The notes under the pieces were generated by a model. The model did not search any database and had not been told where the DNA came from. It saw nothing but the letters and a program-made list of their open reading frames with translations. 64,000 nucleotides of DNA from Neodiprion pinetum (taxonomy: Eukaryota > Arthropoda > Insecta > Hymenoptera > Diprionidae): the NCBI RefSeq assembly GCF_021155775.2, contig NC_060232.1, positions 39,722,089 through 39,786,088 of the forward strand, read 5' to 3'. Position 1 is the first letter of the stretch; each line of letters begins with the position of its first letter. Positions 1 to 14,600 of the stretch are shown one piece after another. The position numbers were made by a program, and so were the translations under genes.

Positions 1-229
1 GCGCTTTCGGAACTTTTTAAATTCGAAACTTCAACCCCGCCCTTTTTCCTCGAGCAATAGGCTCCCAATGAAAATGTTGTACTTCGTAACGATTTCTAAC
101 GGTACCGTAAATGTACTAATGTCTAGACCTTGTTTCAGAAAAAGAAAAAAATACGTCACCGAATTACGAAAGTATCTACAGCAAGTATAACATGTTGCCT
201 TTTCTCAATCCTTTTTCTTATGCGTTCAG
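1..229. other. Sequence upstream of first recognised Gr exon
   Basis: No open frame of interest is seen. A pyrimidine-rich stretch ending in TGCGTTCAG at 229 is the splice acceptor of the next exon, so this is probably intron of the gustatory-receptor-like gene, whose 5' exons lie outside the window. Confidence 0.5.
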
Positions 230-2825
230 GAATTGACGGAGAGCTCGTTTTACGTTGACATAAGGCAGTACAGAATGTTATGGATGCACATTTACATGCT
301 TATCGAAAAGATGTCATCGTCGGTCAGCCACATTTACGGACTGTACTCTCTCGCCCTTTACATGAATCTTTTCGTCTCGGTTTACTGCACGGTTTCGAAA
401 ATCTTGAGCCCCCAGGAAATCGTCTTCACAGCAAGGTTCGTCGGGTTTATTGTCTGCATATCTTACTTCGGCATTCATCTCTACGGTTTTTCCAATTCCG
501 CTTACAATATGCACGAGGAAATGACAAACGCCGTCAGAAACGACCTCCTCGACATCCGTCTTCACAGACTGTCAAAATTTAACGCCAAAGAGGTAACGTG
601 CGGTACAAATTAGCCAGCCGTCTAATTGAATATACACGCTACTCTTCAAACGATTTTATTCCATTAAACATAGGTCGAGTTTTTCCTCGATACGGTCAAC
701 GCCAGGAAAGTTGCACTTGTAGTGACCGGAAATCTCACGATCAGAAGGAAAACCGTCATCGAGGTGAGAAGTGTGAAGTCGATTTTCCTATAAAATGGTT
801 GACAATAATTTATCAAACTCGATAAACTCGGACGAAAAAAGAACAACAAACTGGAAACGAACAATCGAGTCTGTAGAAACGGTGTGATATGATTTCTGAT
901 TAGTTTTTTAGTACAGAAGGTTCAGCAAGAAAATAAATAAAAAATAAAAACGAGTTTAATACCGTCAAACAAATGTATACAGAAATTTTTATCTTGATCA
1001 ACGCTGCGGTGAAAATCAGCCGCAACAATTCCGGGAAATTTCATATATTACGGTGGAATAAATTAATGTCGCGATAGCGATAGCGTCGATTTGAATAATT
1101 AATTACACACATCGCGTCAAATCTTTCTACAGTTCGTTTATTCCTTTGCGTTTTCCCTTGTTCTTTAATTCTTGCATAATCAATTATGCATCTGAACGAT
1201 TTCTTTTTCTTCTTCTTCTTCTTCTTATTCTTATCAATTTCGAAAACCCAGATCCGATGCCTTTTTCTTTCCAGTACGCTTCTTCGGTGGCGATGTATTG
1301 TCTCGTTCTGCTTCAATTCAAGATCGCTTTACCAAGGACGTAGGTACCTAATCCAAGGTGAAGAATTGAAGAAGAATGGATTGACACGATCATTTGGGAG
1401 CAATGACCTTGCAAGTAGTATCGTTTGGCATGTATCGATAAACTTAGCCGTGGATTGTGAAGAAATTTTGATATTCTTCAGCCATTAGATTCGCATTATG
1501 AAAAGTAATTTATGGCCCCTGTCGCGTTATCGAAACTGACCGATCTCTACCGCGAAAAATGGCTTTTCGTGTCGACCGATCGAAGGAAGTTACGAGCTGT
1601 GATGTTGATTCGAGTTCCGAATTAGACTCAATCGATTCAGGACGACGACTTTACTCGACCTTACAAAAATCACTCAGTTATGTTCGGTATTGAATTATTT
1701 ATTCTCAACGTTTGGAGTCGGCGAAATAAAATGAGTAAAATGGATTCGCGAATGATGGCGTCTTGAAATTTTTGGAAAGTAATTTTAGTTTCTTATGATT
1801 GCAGACCGTTGAAAGAGTAAAAATTATTAAGGCTATTGAAACGTTGCATGTTAGTTTCAATTTATATATAATCCAGATTAATTGAAACTTTTTCGCTTAT
1901 ACGTACGTTTATATATCGTATACCTATTATACCGTAAAGTTTCTTCGTGCAGTATGGCCGTGTATACAATTTTCAAGGCAATAAAACATAATTTATAACA
2001 ATTAACGAAGCTTAATTCAATCGCGCTCATCACGCGAATAGAACATCAAGAGTTTCACGTGTAATGCGGTTTGTTCAAGTTTTTTCGAAGCGAGAAGGGA
2101 TGAATTTAAAATTAATAATCAACTGTAACACTGCGATAAAAAAAGGACTGCGACGATTTGACGTGAAAATGAATAGACGAAATTAATTTCAAATACTCGT
2201 CTTGATTCGAACGATTTTCATACATCACGTAGCATCTATCAAATTCTCACCGAACTACCGACTCCGATCTGACTTACCGACGACAAATTCAACCTCCTGG
2301 CTTACCGTTAAAGACGGTAAGCAGCTGCAATCCCAACGTTACCGACCGAGTCTCAAGGTGTTTCCAGCGTCTTCCAATACGCGCTGTGATCGCGTTTGCT
2401 TTCCAAGCGACGAATCGACGAGTGCTGCTGGCTGCTGTGCCGTTGCCACGTAAATAGAAGAGACGACGTGTCCAAGTAACTTTGCGGTAGAGAAATTTTT
2501 CACAGAGAGATAAAACTAGGAGGAATCAAAGGTATGTAATTTTTTCCCCATCGATGATTAACCAGCGTTATCTCTTTCTTTTTTCTTTCTTCTATTAACT
2601 CAGACTTTCCTTGAAACATAAACCGCGTGTGTTACGAGAAATTCAATCGAACGACGGTCGCGGCAAGTGCCGTCAAGTTTTTGACCGACAGATCACTGAT
2701 TTCCGTCTAACGATTTTCAGATGATCACCGACGTCCAGTTGGCCGTTTTCTCGAACATCCTCGGGGTGACGCTCTTCTTTTTGGTGGTTCTCTTCCACTA
2801 TATAAACGCTAACTATTCGAAATGA
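230..2825 (+). CDS. Gustatory receptor family protein, 3' partial (three last coding exons)
   Basis: Exons 230-592, 674-763 and 2721-2825 join in frame (phase 0 at both junctions) into 185 residues ending at TGA. Seen: the peptide opens with ELTESSFYVDIRQYRMLWMH, then two hydrophobic helices (YGLYSLALYMNLFVSVYCTV; FVGFIVCISYFGIHLYGF), the intracellular stretch KEVEFFLDTVNARKVALVV, and a last helix in exon 3 (ILGVTLFFLVVLFHY). Known: insect gustatory receptors are seven-helix chemosensory channels whose last small exons encode the loop before TM7 and TM7 itself, usually with a TYhhhhhQF signature. Here that signature is degenerate. The layout (YRMLW start, several short 3' exons) recalls the conserved CO2/sugar receptor groups, but I cannot assign a subfamily. 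Exon 1 uses an acceptor at 229, so no start codon lies in the window. Intron 2 is about 2 kb, long for this family. Confidence 0.6.
764..2720 (+). other. Intron 2 of the Gr-like gene
   Basis: About 2 kb bounded by GTGAGA and TTTTCAG. It holds a CTT-rich run near 1201-1230 and otherwise unremarkable AT-rich sequence; no further exon was recognised. The length leaves open that an unrecognised exon is present. Confidence 0.5.
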
Positions 2826-2996
2826 TCCGTCGGCGAAATGGAGAACGCTACCATAACCTCAAACATGAAAACGCTCGCCGTGAAAAAGTTTCACAGCTCT
2901 ATGAGCACTCCATTCAAGATCGTTAATGTAAAATTATCAATTTCTTTTGTACACACACAACATTCTTTTACGCAATGAAAGTCGTGACGTTCCCTG

Positions 2997-3002
2997 AATA
3001 AA
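2997..3002 (+). terminator. Poly(A) signal, Gr-like gene
   Basis: AATAAA lies about 170 nt after the stop codon at 2823-2825, in a position fitting a short 3' UTR. Confidence 0.5.
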
Positions 3003-3579
3003 GAAAACTCATTTCATGTATCGCATTGATTGTGCGTTCATCATTTTCAGTGCAATGTATTAATTTGTTTCCTATCTCTGTAATTTAATATCTTCATATT
3101 GTAAAAAATAGAGAAACCTACTGCAGAGATAGGAATACGAATTTTTAAGCTCAGCGAGGTGGATTAAACATTTTTAAAAAATTTCTTTTAAGTATGTCCT
3201 CATTTTTACAATCGTAACTTGCCTGGATAAACGATGATGAAAAAAAAAAAAAAAAAAAAACAAACAGAAACGGAAGTGCAAAAAAAAAGAACCACAACCA
3301 TGTCACGTTTCGCAAAAACATAATAACGTGAAACGTTGCATCCTGTTTATATTACACGTATAATATATCGAGTATACGAAGAAACTTTGTATCATATTCC
3401 GCGATTTTCAATTTTGATTGAAATGCAGTTCTGCGAGTATATAGATAACAGTTGACTGGCAAAATCACCTTCAAATGTCCCATCATGCAAGCATCAGACG
3501 AGCAACAAAGTCGCATAGTCAATGAGATGCGTCCGCAGCAACGTCAAAATGATGTATATAAAAACCCAGGTTGTATCCA

Positions 3580-3629
3580 TTATTATTATTATTATTAACA
3601 TTATTATTATTACGATTATTATTATTATA
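3580..3629. repeat. (ATT)n microsatellite
   Basis: Tandem ATT units with two interruptions, seen directly. Confidence 0.85.
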
Positions 3630-4265
3630 CCTACAAGCATTAGTTGAACGAAAATTTAACGTCACTGGTAAGAAAACAGAAAACTGCAAATGAATGGGAT
3701 CGTTATAACTTCGGAAAGTTGATCAATTGCATGGATTTCTTTATTACTTTTGCGGAATGTTTTGTATACATTGACAAATATTTTATACGATATCAAGCTT
3801 GACGGCTTTTCATCAGTAGAAGCAGAAGCAGTAGAGTGCGCAGTCTCGTTGATTTAGCGCTGTGTTTCATTTTTCTATCTTCTTTGGTTTATTTATTTAT
3901 TTATTATTTTTTTTTCTTCTGATCGTCCCTAACAAAGTTCTGTCAGACACAGTCGTACGGTTAGATCGTACGTTATATCCTTACTCGTTTTTCTTTCCTT
4001 CTTTTCTTTTGTTTTTTTTTTTTGTCCTTTTTGTTAAACTTGACGTTGTATCTTATTCCCCGTTTCGTGTTTTTATCTTTTTTCATTCGATTTCTCATTC
4101 TCGTATCTCCTTTTGTTTTTGCTGGTGAAATTTTATCATCGACATCCGCATTCCCCGCCACGATGTTATAGACCCACCGCGAGTAGAAACGGTGCGGCCT
4201 TGTCTGCTGTGTCTGACATCAGTCGCAATACCATAAAATTAGTTTCTCCGGTATGTTCTTATACG

Positions 4266-4278
4266 TATATATATATAT

Positions 4279-4310
<32 letters not shown>
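4266..4310. repeat. (TA)n microsatellite
   Basis: About 22 TA units with one AAA interruption, seen directly. Confidence 0.9.
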
Positions 4311-5627
4311 TATTAATACATGCTCTAGCTCTATATAATAGAATTCAATTCATCGAACAATCTTATACTATGTTATGCATAACGCGAACGAAATTCACCG
4401 TAGTATGCGGTATAAATCTGTTAAGCGTTGCACGTTCTGTTTATTAAAAATTATTTCAAATCGCATGGAAACCACGTTGTACCGCCATTGAATTGAAAAG
4501 AAAAAAGAACACTGTTTCGCGCGGAAAACGTTTTTACCGACAGATAAAAAAGAAAAAATAGAATGAGAATATGGATATTTGAATGGAGCAAAGTTGCGCG
4601 CGACTGTAATTCGAATGATTAGAGGAATTTAAATTTTCTGCGCGTAATATAACGACCAAATTGCCCACGTGTATTGGTTTTCATTCCAACCGACAGACTG
4701 ATTGACGATATGAAAGGAGGTTTTATTTTGTGGCAACGAGATCACGGTTAGATTTCCGATGATACACCGACAGAGGAGTAGGTGTGGGTCAGAGTGGAAT
4801 AATGCGAGCTAGACGGCAACCTGTTGAAACGACGAAAATTTCCACTTCCATACGGAATACATTTGCGAGTGCACGGAAAGGGATGCGCAGACGCGCGAAG
4901 CCGACTTCCTCCGTTCTTCTAGAGCCGCAGCAGCGATCCCCGATATGCCTCTTCCACTCAATTTCGTAAGTGTCAACAACGGTTTTGTAGCGACCAGTGA
5001 CGCTGCTAAACCAACGCCGGTGTTCGCACAGAATTGAGCCGCCGAAGCCGATTGCGAGTAGTTCGAAACGATATCGCGGGGTTAAAGCTTAAACGTTAAG
5101 AGACAGCCTTTTATGCGTCATAATTTCACTCGCAGTGTTGTTTGATAATCTTTTGTGAATTCGTTGGACAAAAAAACGAAAAAAAAAAAGCAAACAATGC
5201 GACAAAATTATATTGACGGAACGATAATTGTGAGAATGAAATTGATTGTTGGTATAATGCAAAATGTTATCGCGTTAAATTTATCTGCTTTAAACTGAAT
5301 TCTCTCGCAATGTTTAAAAATATCATACGAATGTAGAAATCGGATTTACAGGTGGAATGTAGAACGCGGCTATTGTAAAATAAAAATAAAATATTGACAA
5401 CGCAAACTGTTCGCGTGTTAACATTAATAATACATCATTGCCAAATATATAAGAATAGTGAAACGGATCGTACGTGGGTAATAAAAAATAATTTTCTGTC
5501 GGCGAATTGAATGTCGACGCGCATGATATACGATATGATTACGTGCACATAACATATACATACGTCTGTTATACGTATGTATTGTATATAGATCATGTTC
5601 GGTATTTGAACAGGTTGAGGAAAAAAA

Positions 5628-8600
5628 ATGCGGGTGTTAAATTATTTCGTACCATTGTTGTTGACGAATCTCGTAATGACGACGCCGTTACGCGCCGAAA
5701 GTTTCGAGACGTTTGAGAAGGTCGTCAGGAGGGCGATGTGTGATCTTGACGATTCTGACGTGAGTATGCCATCGTTTGTTTATCATCAAACCGAATCCCC
5801 ATCGTATACTCCGCATCCGGGACACGTGGTTGGTTCACTTAGGTTGATTATGAGGAGGAACGAACACCTTGTCGATATCGACGATATACGTCGGCCTCAG
5901 AGAGAAAAAAATACGCGAAGAATCCGATACGTGTGTGAAAAAAAAAAAAGACAAAAATTCGTCGGCCGAAAATAGTCGGGCAACAGCTTTTTCCTACAAA
6001 TTGTTACAACAAGGTTTTTTCCGCGTCGTGATTCCCATAAATGACGAATATCGAAGTTGCGTGCTATCTCCGTATGCGCGCATACTCGAAAATTGGTAGT
6101 GAAGATAATCTCGGCCGGTAAGGAAGATCGAGTTACAAGATATACGTGTTGGAAATCGTTGTAGAAGATTCAATTTGGCAGGAAAATTGCGATGCGAAAT
6201 GTAAGAAATAATTGAATATAGGAAATAACCCGTGGAGTTTTCAATGCAGAAAAAAATTTCCAGTTGTTATTACTAAAACGATCCTTGACTATTTTCATTT
6301 CTTTTTTTTTTTTTTTGCATTTCTTATCATACACGAAGAGTATAGTTCTAACACTGAGTAGTAAGTAAATTAGACAAGTTTTTTTTAGCTGTATTGAGAA
6401 CCTCTGGTATTATGTGTTGCTGTATTCTATTTGATTATGCTCACCTGTACTATACTTTCTTTCAAGTATTGCGATATGTAATTTAATTTCGTTGCACAAT
6501 GAAACCAATGTTAAGGCTTTGTTCAATTTAAAAAAATTTACTACGGTCGAACTCGTATACATTCGAATTAGAATTTACGGGTTAGCCTCTTCATAAAAAT
6601 ATTCATTTTAACACATGCTTTGTCACCGTTTGCGCATGCTTTACGCAGGTGCATTGAAAAGAGGTAAAGAGGGTGAAGAGCAAGAGAAGCGACTTACTTC
6701 CCCTCCAAAGTCGGGGAAGTCGAATTTAAGTGGTTCGAATGTATATTATAGAATTTCTATCGTAGACCGATCAAACTTTATAAATCACGCTGCAATAACC
6801 ATAGAATCCAGTATCGACAACCGCATATTTAAATCATAGTGAATAGTTACTTGTACGTACCACTTTTTTTCAATTCCAAAAATATTCGAACCATTGGCTG
6901 TATAAGAAATAAAAGTTTTTTTTTACCTTTTTTCTTTTTCTTTCTCACCGAAAGCGTTATTAATTTTTGACACACGCTTCCAATGCAATCGAATAAAGAT
7001 CGAGACGAGGAAGGAAAAACATGTTGGTATTCCAAAAAGGCTTAATCATGTCGCTGGCCGATGGTGGGCGTGTGTTCCATTAAAATAAATATTCGGGTAT
7101 TGACCCACTAAAGTTAAACATACGTATGTACATGGATGTGTACACAGCGATATCACACGTGAACACGTTTTCATTACCTCAGGCGTATTTACCTATACCT
7201 ACTCTATATGTATATTATAAAACCTACAAGCGAGTTTTCAAGCACCTGGACACGAATTTTATCTATCAATTTAAACCCGAAAATCACTCAACTCGCAGTA
7301 CAAAGTCGCGCATAAGCTGTATAATAAAGATAAAAATTTAAGGACGAGTTTAATTTTATCGAAAAGACGGATATATTCAAAAATAATAAAAGCATTCTGC
7401 GAAGTGCAGAACTGACCGCTGCTATCTTTCGAACAGATATTCATTCATCAAAAAAATAAAAAAATAAAAGTTACCAAAAATTTTTTTCGAACAAACTGTC
7501 ACTTTGTCGGAGTAAAAATCGGATCCATTCCGATGGAAGTGAGATTTTACCCGAGAAAATTTTAGGAACTTTTTAATTTTCCACAGTTTTCATAGTAAAG
7601 TCAGAGTGGCTCGGTTTTCACTACATACACAAAATTTAGAGGGCTATGTATGCAAATTATTTCTTCACCGACACGGGGCATTCGCATTTTTTTTTTTTTT
7701 GTCTCTCTTCTTTTTACACCACACAATTAACTTTCCTCAATTACATGACAATGTTTTTTGTAACACGTGTACAGATTACGCGTTGTTTTCTTGCCGAAAG
7801 TCCGTGATCAAATCGCATTGATCGATAAATTGAAATATTTACGCAATGAGGAAATTAATAAAATATTTATAATTCGATTCATTTACATAGTATACCATTA
7901 ATTAGTATAAAAGTTACTTTTCCGCCAGTTGTTGATTTTTCATTGATCGCCGATCGTAAACGGGCTAATTATACTATCCATCCGGATTTGATTTAAATGA
8001 AAGTAAAAAAGCGAAGATCTTGCATCTGTTATAAAAATAATTTTTCACCTTTCCGAGTCTGGGAAAGACAGCATTATTATACTACACATAACGTCAATGG
8101 AACAAGCTGTATAAAGGACAGGAAGAGGTCATTCGCAAAGCGGGCGTTTATAGTTGTATCGTAACGTTTTATCTATGGGTAAAATTATACGACATTATAC
8201 GTGTATATGTACGAAGGCGCAGTGGTAAAACCTTGGTGGCATATTTTTCGCTGGAGATAAAAAAATATCTCGTTATTGGAAGAGGAGTGGAAAAAAAATG
8301 AAATAAAAAAAAATGCAGTACGATAAAATTTGTGTCCCTCGTCGATTTTTATTTCCTTCCGCGCGGTTCTTCATATTTTCAATACACTTTACGAGGATGG
8401 GGGCTAATTTTCATTGACTTTCGCTCCGGACATTGTTTAAAATTCCCATATTTCGATCGTACGTATTGAAGTTAGTAACGTTACGGTAACGATTCATGCC
8501 GAGGAAAACCTGTTATTTCGCGATTTTCGAATTGTCTGAAATCCAGTGATCCGCAATAAAACTAATACTTCGAAATATTATTATCTTAAAAATTATTGTC

Positions 8601-11600
8601 AAGTTAAGATAATAGAAATTTTTCCCCGAATGTTTCGTTACGATAACGTTACTAACTTCAACCTCGTATATTACGTTACACCTACACCACATATTTTCCT
8701 ATTCTAGCTAGATATAAATTGTATAGTCATATATTCGCGCATTGTCTGAGGCTGAGAATGAGAGAGAGAGAGAGAAAGAGAGTAAATATGAGAATGAAAA
8801 TGAGAGAAAGAAGATACAGAAAGACGTAGAAATGGCTCCGGTTCACCAACCCCTTAGCCTGGTTTCCACTGCTGGTTTTTTCATCCTTTTTTCATATACC
8901 TGTCCATTATTCACCTTTATTTCCTTTTACGACATATTTACAAGCAAACACCGTCGCCGCCAAAAAAAGTCCATACCCGCTTCCGGTGTGTCACAGTCGC
9001 GATACGGAGGATTCTCCCAAAAACTATGGGGCATTCCACGAAAGATGGGTTATTTTTTCGAAATGATGAATACAAAGAAAAAAAAAAAAATTAAAATAAC
9101 CAAGTATATACATACACGTAAGTATCTGCTCAACTTATATACATATGTATTATACATAATCGTATGTAAATACTTCTTGTATCAAAATGGGGTGTATATG
9201 CATGAGGTTAGCTCAGAACTGCGTCGAGTTAAAAATAGACATACGTGTTATTGAAAAGTGCCAGCAGGTATAAATGTGTTAGAAGGGAGGCAAAAGAGAG
9301 AGAGAGAGGGAGGGAGAGAAAAAAAAAGTGAGAAGATAAGAACGGACAAGAAGAGAAGTTGGAAAAGAAGCAGAAGAAAAAAAAATACGATCGAACGAAA
9401 AAAAAAAAAGGAACGGATACTCTTTTTATACGGACAAGAAAAAAAAAAGAAAAGAAAAAAAATCACATTACAGCCGTTATCTATCGCACATATCGATCGG
9501 GATCAATCGAATGAATACACTTGAATTTATAAGACCGACGCAAAAAAGTTAGATACCGATGACGATTTCGCTACTGTGTACCAATATAAAATGGAATTAA
9601 GTCGAGTTAACGTTCTCAGGGTTGTAATCATTATATTAATAACATAAATTTATCGCTGCGAGAAGGAGGAAAAACGAAAAAATAAAAATAAAAAAAAAAA
9701 AAAAAACAGAGAAGGAAAGAGAATAAAATCTTCCATATCATAATTCTCGTTTTGCAGATACAATAGATATTTCATACATCTATATGTATACCTATACGTA
9801 CGTTTATAGTTGGAAAAAAAAAACATTGGGTAGGTACAATCTGCGTACCTAATACAAGTGTCGTATCTATACGCTGGAAAAACATGCGTGTTCGCAATAG
9901 ATACTTGCATTTGTATGATACACACACACACATCGGTCAAATCTGTAAGGCAATTGAATTCCAATGAATAACAAAATCGAATAAACAAGATGTAGGAATT
10001 TATTATTGTCGCATAATCTATGCGTATAGGTGTGTATATACCTGTAAGTCTATGCATGTATGTATTTACTAACGAATTTCATCTACATGTACGTGTAAAT
10101 AACGTACGTATACATAGATACACATACACGCGCGTGTAACAAGTTTGCGGATAGTCAACGATTATTTGCAAATTGGAAAACGATGATATATCGTGGTTTT
10201 AAATATCGTGTAAATCGAAATAGTTCGTATAAAATTTGGATAAAATGAGGGAATCTTATGCTTGTACTCGCGCATGTTATTTACATGTGAAATGAGAAGT
10301 GCCATTATCCGACGCGATCTATCGATCCGAAAATTCACGCGATATTTCGCTGAGATTGATGCAGCTGCTGGTTAACGTTGAATAAGTACAGAGACTGTAC
10401 TTGCTATTCCGATACTTAATACCCTGATTACAATAAGACGATACTGGCCGTTATAAATATTTTCATTGAGTGGTGTTCGAATTTTGGTAGAATTAGTTTC
10501 TCGTACTGATATTAACTATCGTTATTGACCGTTGACTCGTCGTAATTTGTTGATTGTTCGTACGACTAAACACCGGTGACCGAATTGACGGAATATATGA
10601 TTAATCGAAATTCAAGTGCGAGTCACGTTCGCAAACCCCGATGGAATTTAAACGCGTGTTATGCAGGATACATATGAACGTGGGATAATCGACTTACAAT
10701 TAGAACGATCGAATTCGAAAGATTTGCCGATTCATCGGCACGTGTCTGATTATTCATTTAACAATAAAATACAGAGATTAAAAAAAAAAAAATATCAAAC
10801 AACATTGTTGTAAGAAAAACTTTGTTTATTAAATATTCTTCAACTGTTTTTCAGGGGGCGAAAAACTGCGATGAGACGGAAAGAGAGATAACTTGTGAGT
10901 TGTTGACATGAAATTTTACCATACTTATATAATTCAACTTTTTTTTTATTTTGTTTCTATACAAGTATAATTTACAACTCGCCATAGCAGTAACATAAAC
11001 GAAACCATATAACTAATTATAATACTTGTATAAACACGAATGGCGTGTGAATAATATTGTAAAGATGTAATTCGTAGCGTCGTTATACGCCAGGTTTTTA
11101 CGAATTAGTCAATTTTTCAACCATACACGGAGAGAATGAAACAGCTGATTTTATACAAAACAGCAGGAAGAAAAGGACACATCAGGTTTTTTGGGAAAAT
11201 ATACTTCGTAAAATGGAGAATTTACCCGAGTCTCAGTAACTTTGTATTAAAAAGAAAACCTATTTTAGACATAAAATTGGCCGATATTTCCGTTTCTAAT
11301 ATCTTACGTTTGGGTTCAAAGAAGGACATCTTTAAAACCTCTACAGGTCCTTTACCATAGAATGTACAATTTCAGTGATTGAATATTAAGATCAACGCTT
11401 CCAAAAGTTCGATGAAAAAAATACTCATTACTTTGGTAACAATCGGTGTAATTCAAATTAATTTATCATACTCCGAAAATTATTAATTGTGTTAGTTAAT
11501 TTTTCGGCTGATTAAAAATCTCAGGTTCGGGGCATTGTTTGTTACTGTGGTAATATATAACGGACTACTATTTGAATTAGCATACTTTCGCAACCTTGAT

Positions 11601-14600
11601 CCCTTGCCGCATCTAATTATTCCGATTAACTACAATAACATAATCGCCAATCCAGACGCTAGTTGAGTACTTTTTGTATAGATAGCGAGACGTTAAACAG
11701 GCTCTCATATCAGAGGAGCATCGCGTGGAGTATCAGAATAAGGCTTTTAAAGTAGGGTCGAAATCTCGACTCGGGTTCTGTAGAATCAGTGAAAACCAAT
11801 GTGTGCAGAGTAAAATCTGCTGCATTTGTAATAGTAAAAACACAGTTGACGTGAGTATTTTTTACGAATAAGCCCTGACGTATCCCGCTTTTCCCGCAGT
11901 TTTGAGCAAAACCTGCTGTGTTATTCTTCTCTCCGTTTAGTATTACAGGTTTACGATATCGATGTCCGCTGGACCTATTTCGGGATCGGTTAGAGCAGAT
12001 ATAAGCGTACGTGACAAGCTGACAAATGTCCTACATTTTTTGAAACTTTGCGTCGCGTGTATTGTACCTATGTAGGTATGTAAGTAAGCAACGATCGACG
12101 TGTTGCATTATACATACCTGTAAATACCCATGCGTATAAAATATCATGTGTGATACGCGCGTGGTCTCGAATCGAAGGTTTTTGCTTTTTCAAACAACAA
12201 AGTTGGCTCCACCGTTTCACATATATATGCATAGCTGTTTGGTGTGTGTTATACTACCAACAATTTGAGACGCAGATAATTATTATACAACACGATACAC
12301 AGTGTTTCGGATCCGTAATATCGATCGATTGTACACACCTGGTGTAGGTGGGTACGTGTGTTGAGAATGACCGAAAACAATCGATTATTTTATCAATGAT
12401 CAATCGAGTATGATCGAGTATTTTTCAAACTCGATTAATCGCACGACTCTATTATTTTTCCCCTCAATCGGTTTTTGCTATTTACTCCCATGAACGACGC
12501 GATGCGATATCAATTTATTATTTGACTAGAGTATCGATTACTATCATTGTCTCACTTGCTAAGTATACCTATTCCGTATAATAAGCGAAAGGTGTGTGAA
12601 CATTTTCACCTGATGTCAAAAAACTTCCCCGCCATTGAGACTAAACACTGGAATATAAGAAATTCTGGAATCCATTAATAAGCGTAACAATGAAAAATAA
12701 AAAACTTGGAAGATTCCTCGACGTAAATTAAACCTTCACTTTACTATTACTAATTACCACTGAACAATAAGCAACATTTTTTTCAGATCTCAAAGTGTAT
12801 GCAGACGCGAACGTAACGTTCGTCTGTCGAGACGTAAACTTCATCAGAATGGTTCATAATCCGGGAACTTTCGTTATTGAACGTCGTAGTGCGACGAATG
12901 GAAATTGGATGAAACCGGTTATCGTGAGTATTGCACAAATCGTCGAATTCGCTTGTAATTGGATGACTTTTTGGAAAATAATCGAATGCACGTGACGAAG
13001 ATTAGTGGTTTACCGTTGAATGGTAAAAAATATGAATAGAATGTTGTAAAACTGTTCGAACCACTGGAAAAATACTTCGTTACACTTTCATTTAAAGAGC
13101 AACGAGACGACTGCGTCTATAAACGAATTACGATCACGGACAACCTATTCGTTTCGTTTACACCGAATATTGGCGAACGGAGTTTCATTACCAGAAATCA
13201 CAGAGACGGTCAGCACGATGATGGGTGCGTAAATTAATGTAATCAACGCGAAAATTGACCCGATTTATAATTGTTTAAAATCAATCCACGAGCCGTTTTT
13301 TACATTACAGAAACTGTCCATCCGAGTAAGGTGACCCATATTTCAGTCGGAAGACCGGAACTCGATCCTAAAAATCCGCGCCGACTGCAATCAGAAATAA
13401 GTTTCACACCCGCGAACGGTGAGATGATGTGATAAATAAATTTAAAAAAATGACACTCGAAAATCGAGTTATACAATTTATTGAGATTCATCGACAACTT
13501 TTTTTCTTTCTATCGTATTTTCTTTTCTCTTTTTCCCAAAAATAATTAACGAACAAACTTTATCAATAATTGTTGCCGTTTTTGTTTTTCCCTCAGATCA
13601 CAGCTGCCACTACGAAATTATACTGTTGGAACCGTCGAACAACTTTCAATTCAGAAATCCTGAGGAAGTAAGTGCTGGCTAATGCCATGCAAGTCTATAC
13701 GTATAGTCACAACTCGATTTCTTTATTCGACTTTTAGCTATACTTGACAAAAAGTACAAATATGTATATATGTAAAAGTCACGTTTATTAAATCTAAAAA
13801 ATTCTTCCCAATGATATACGTTACAAATGTATGAATACAATTACAGCCGACTGATCACAAAACGACTTTCGCAAACTTGGAATTTTCAAAAGAGTACACA
13901 ATACAGATCACGGCATCGACCCAAAGAAAGGTGACAAGCAGCGTAGCCCAGGCCACTTTGGTAACCCCTGAGTGCCTACAATTTCACAAAAACTTGACCA
14001 TTTGCGGTGAGTGATTAAAGCTGGATCCAAGCGATGATAATTAATCATCAAAGTCTCTATGTATAACTATGAATCGGTCTGTTTCAGCGCCAGGTGTGGT
14101 GGAGGGTTTGAACGCAACGACAATCCACAAGTTCAGTAACATTTACGACGTGAAGGTGACTTGGCGGATGCCTGAATTAATTCCGGACTATTACATGATC
14201 TTCATGAATCCAATTACTTCCAATTACACAGGGCCAAGGGTTCACAACGTTTCCGGTGTAAGTTGGCAAAATTTTTTCCGCTCATTTTCAACGTCTTCAT
14301 CGTATGTGTCAAATACCTCCACACATGGTGCGACGAGTATTTTTAATTCTGAAGAAACGATTGAGGACGAATGTAGAATGTTAGGAACAAAAAAGAGACT
14401 GGAAAAAAAAGTCATACTGGAGATTTTTCGAACATTTCTTTCCACTTTTCCTATCTTTTGATTCACCCTGAAGCAGATACCTCGAAGGCTTGAGAATGAA
14501 CAGATATTCTTTCAACCCTCACCGACCTTGTTTTACAGACGGCTACCGAAGACGTCTTTCCGGACGTGACAATGTCGGACATATACCAGGTTATGATAAG

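Larger units (their letters stand above)
3003..5627. other. Intergenic, microsatellite-rich
   Basis: No gene recognised. It contains poly-A runs (3240-3260), an ATT array, T-rich runs and a TA array (listed separately). A short frame at 4944 (MPLPLNF) ending in a GTAAGT-type donor at 4965 could be an exon but has no other support. Confidence 0.5.
5760..10854 (+). other. Intron 1 of the torso-type gene
   Basis: If exon 1 is right, this 5.1 kb intron holds a 196-bp inverted-repeat element (8466-8661), GA and purine-rich runs (8759-8820, 9280-9465) and poly-A runs. The long frames inside (for example 8742-9254 and 9258-9524) are products of low-complexity purine DNA. No other exon was recognised. 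Confidence 0.5.

Noticed and set aside
5760..5975. Read-through continuation of the 5628 frame to 115 codons
   Set aside because: A strong GTGAGT donor at 5760 follows the signal-peptide exon, and the continuation becomes Lys/Arg-rich from A-runs.
8742..9524. Frames of 170 and 88 codons in purine-rich DNA
   Set aside because: Low-complexity GA and A tracts; no family resemblance. A hydrophobic stretch (SLVSTAGFFILFSYTCPLF) was considered as a signal peptide, but the 5628 exon fits the torso model better.
11136..11360. 74-codon frame within the torso-type gene
   Set aside because: No fitting splice sites or phase, and no similarity to the ectodomain.
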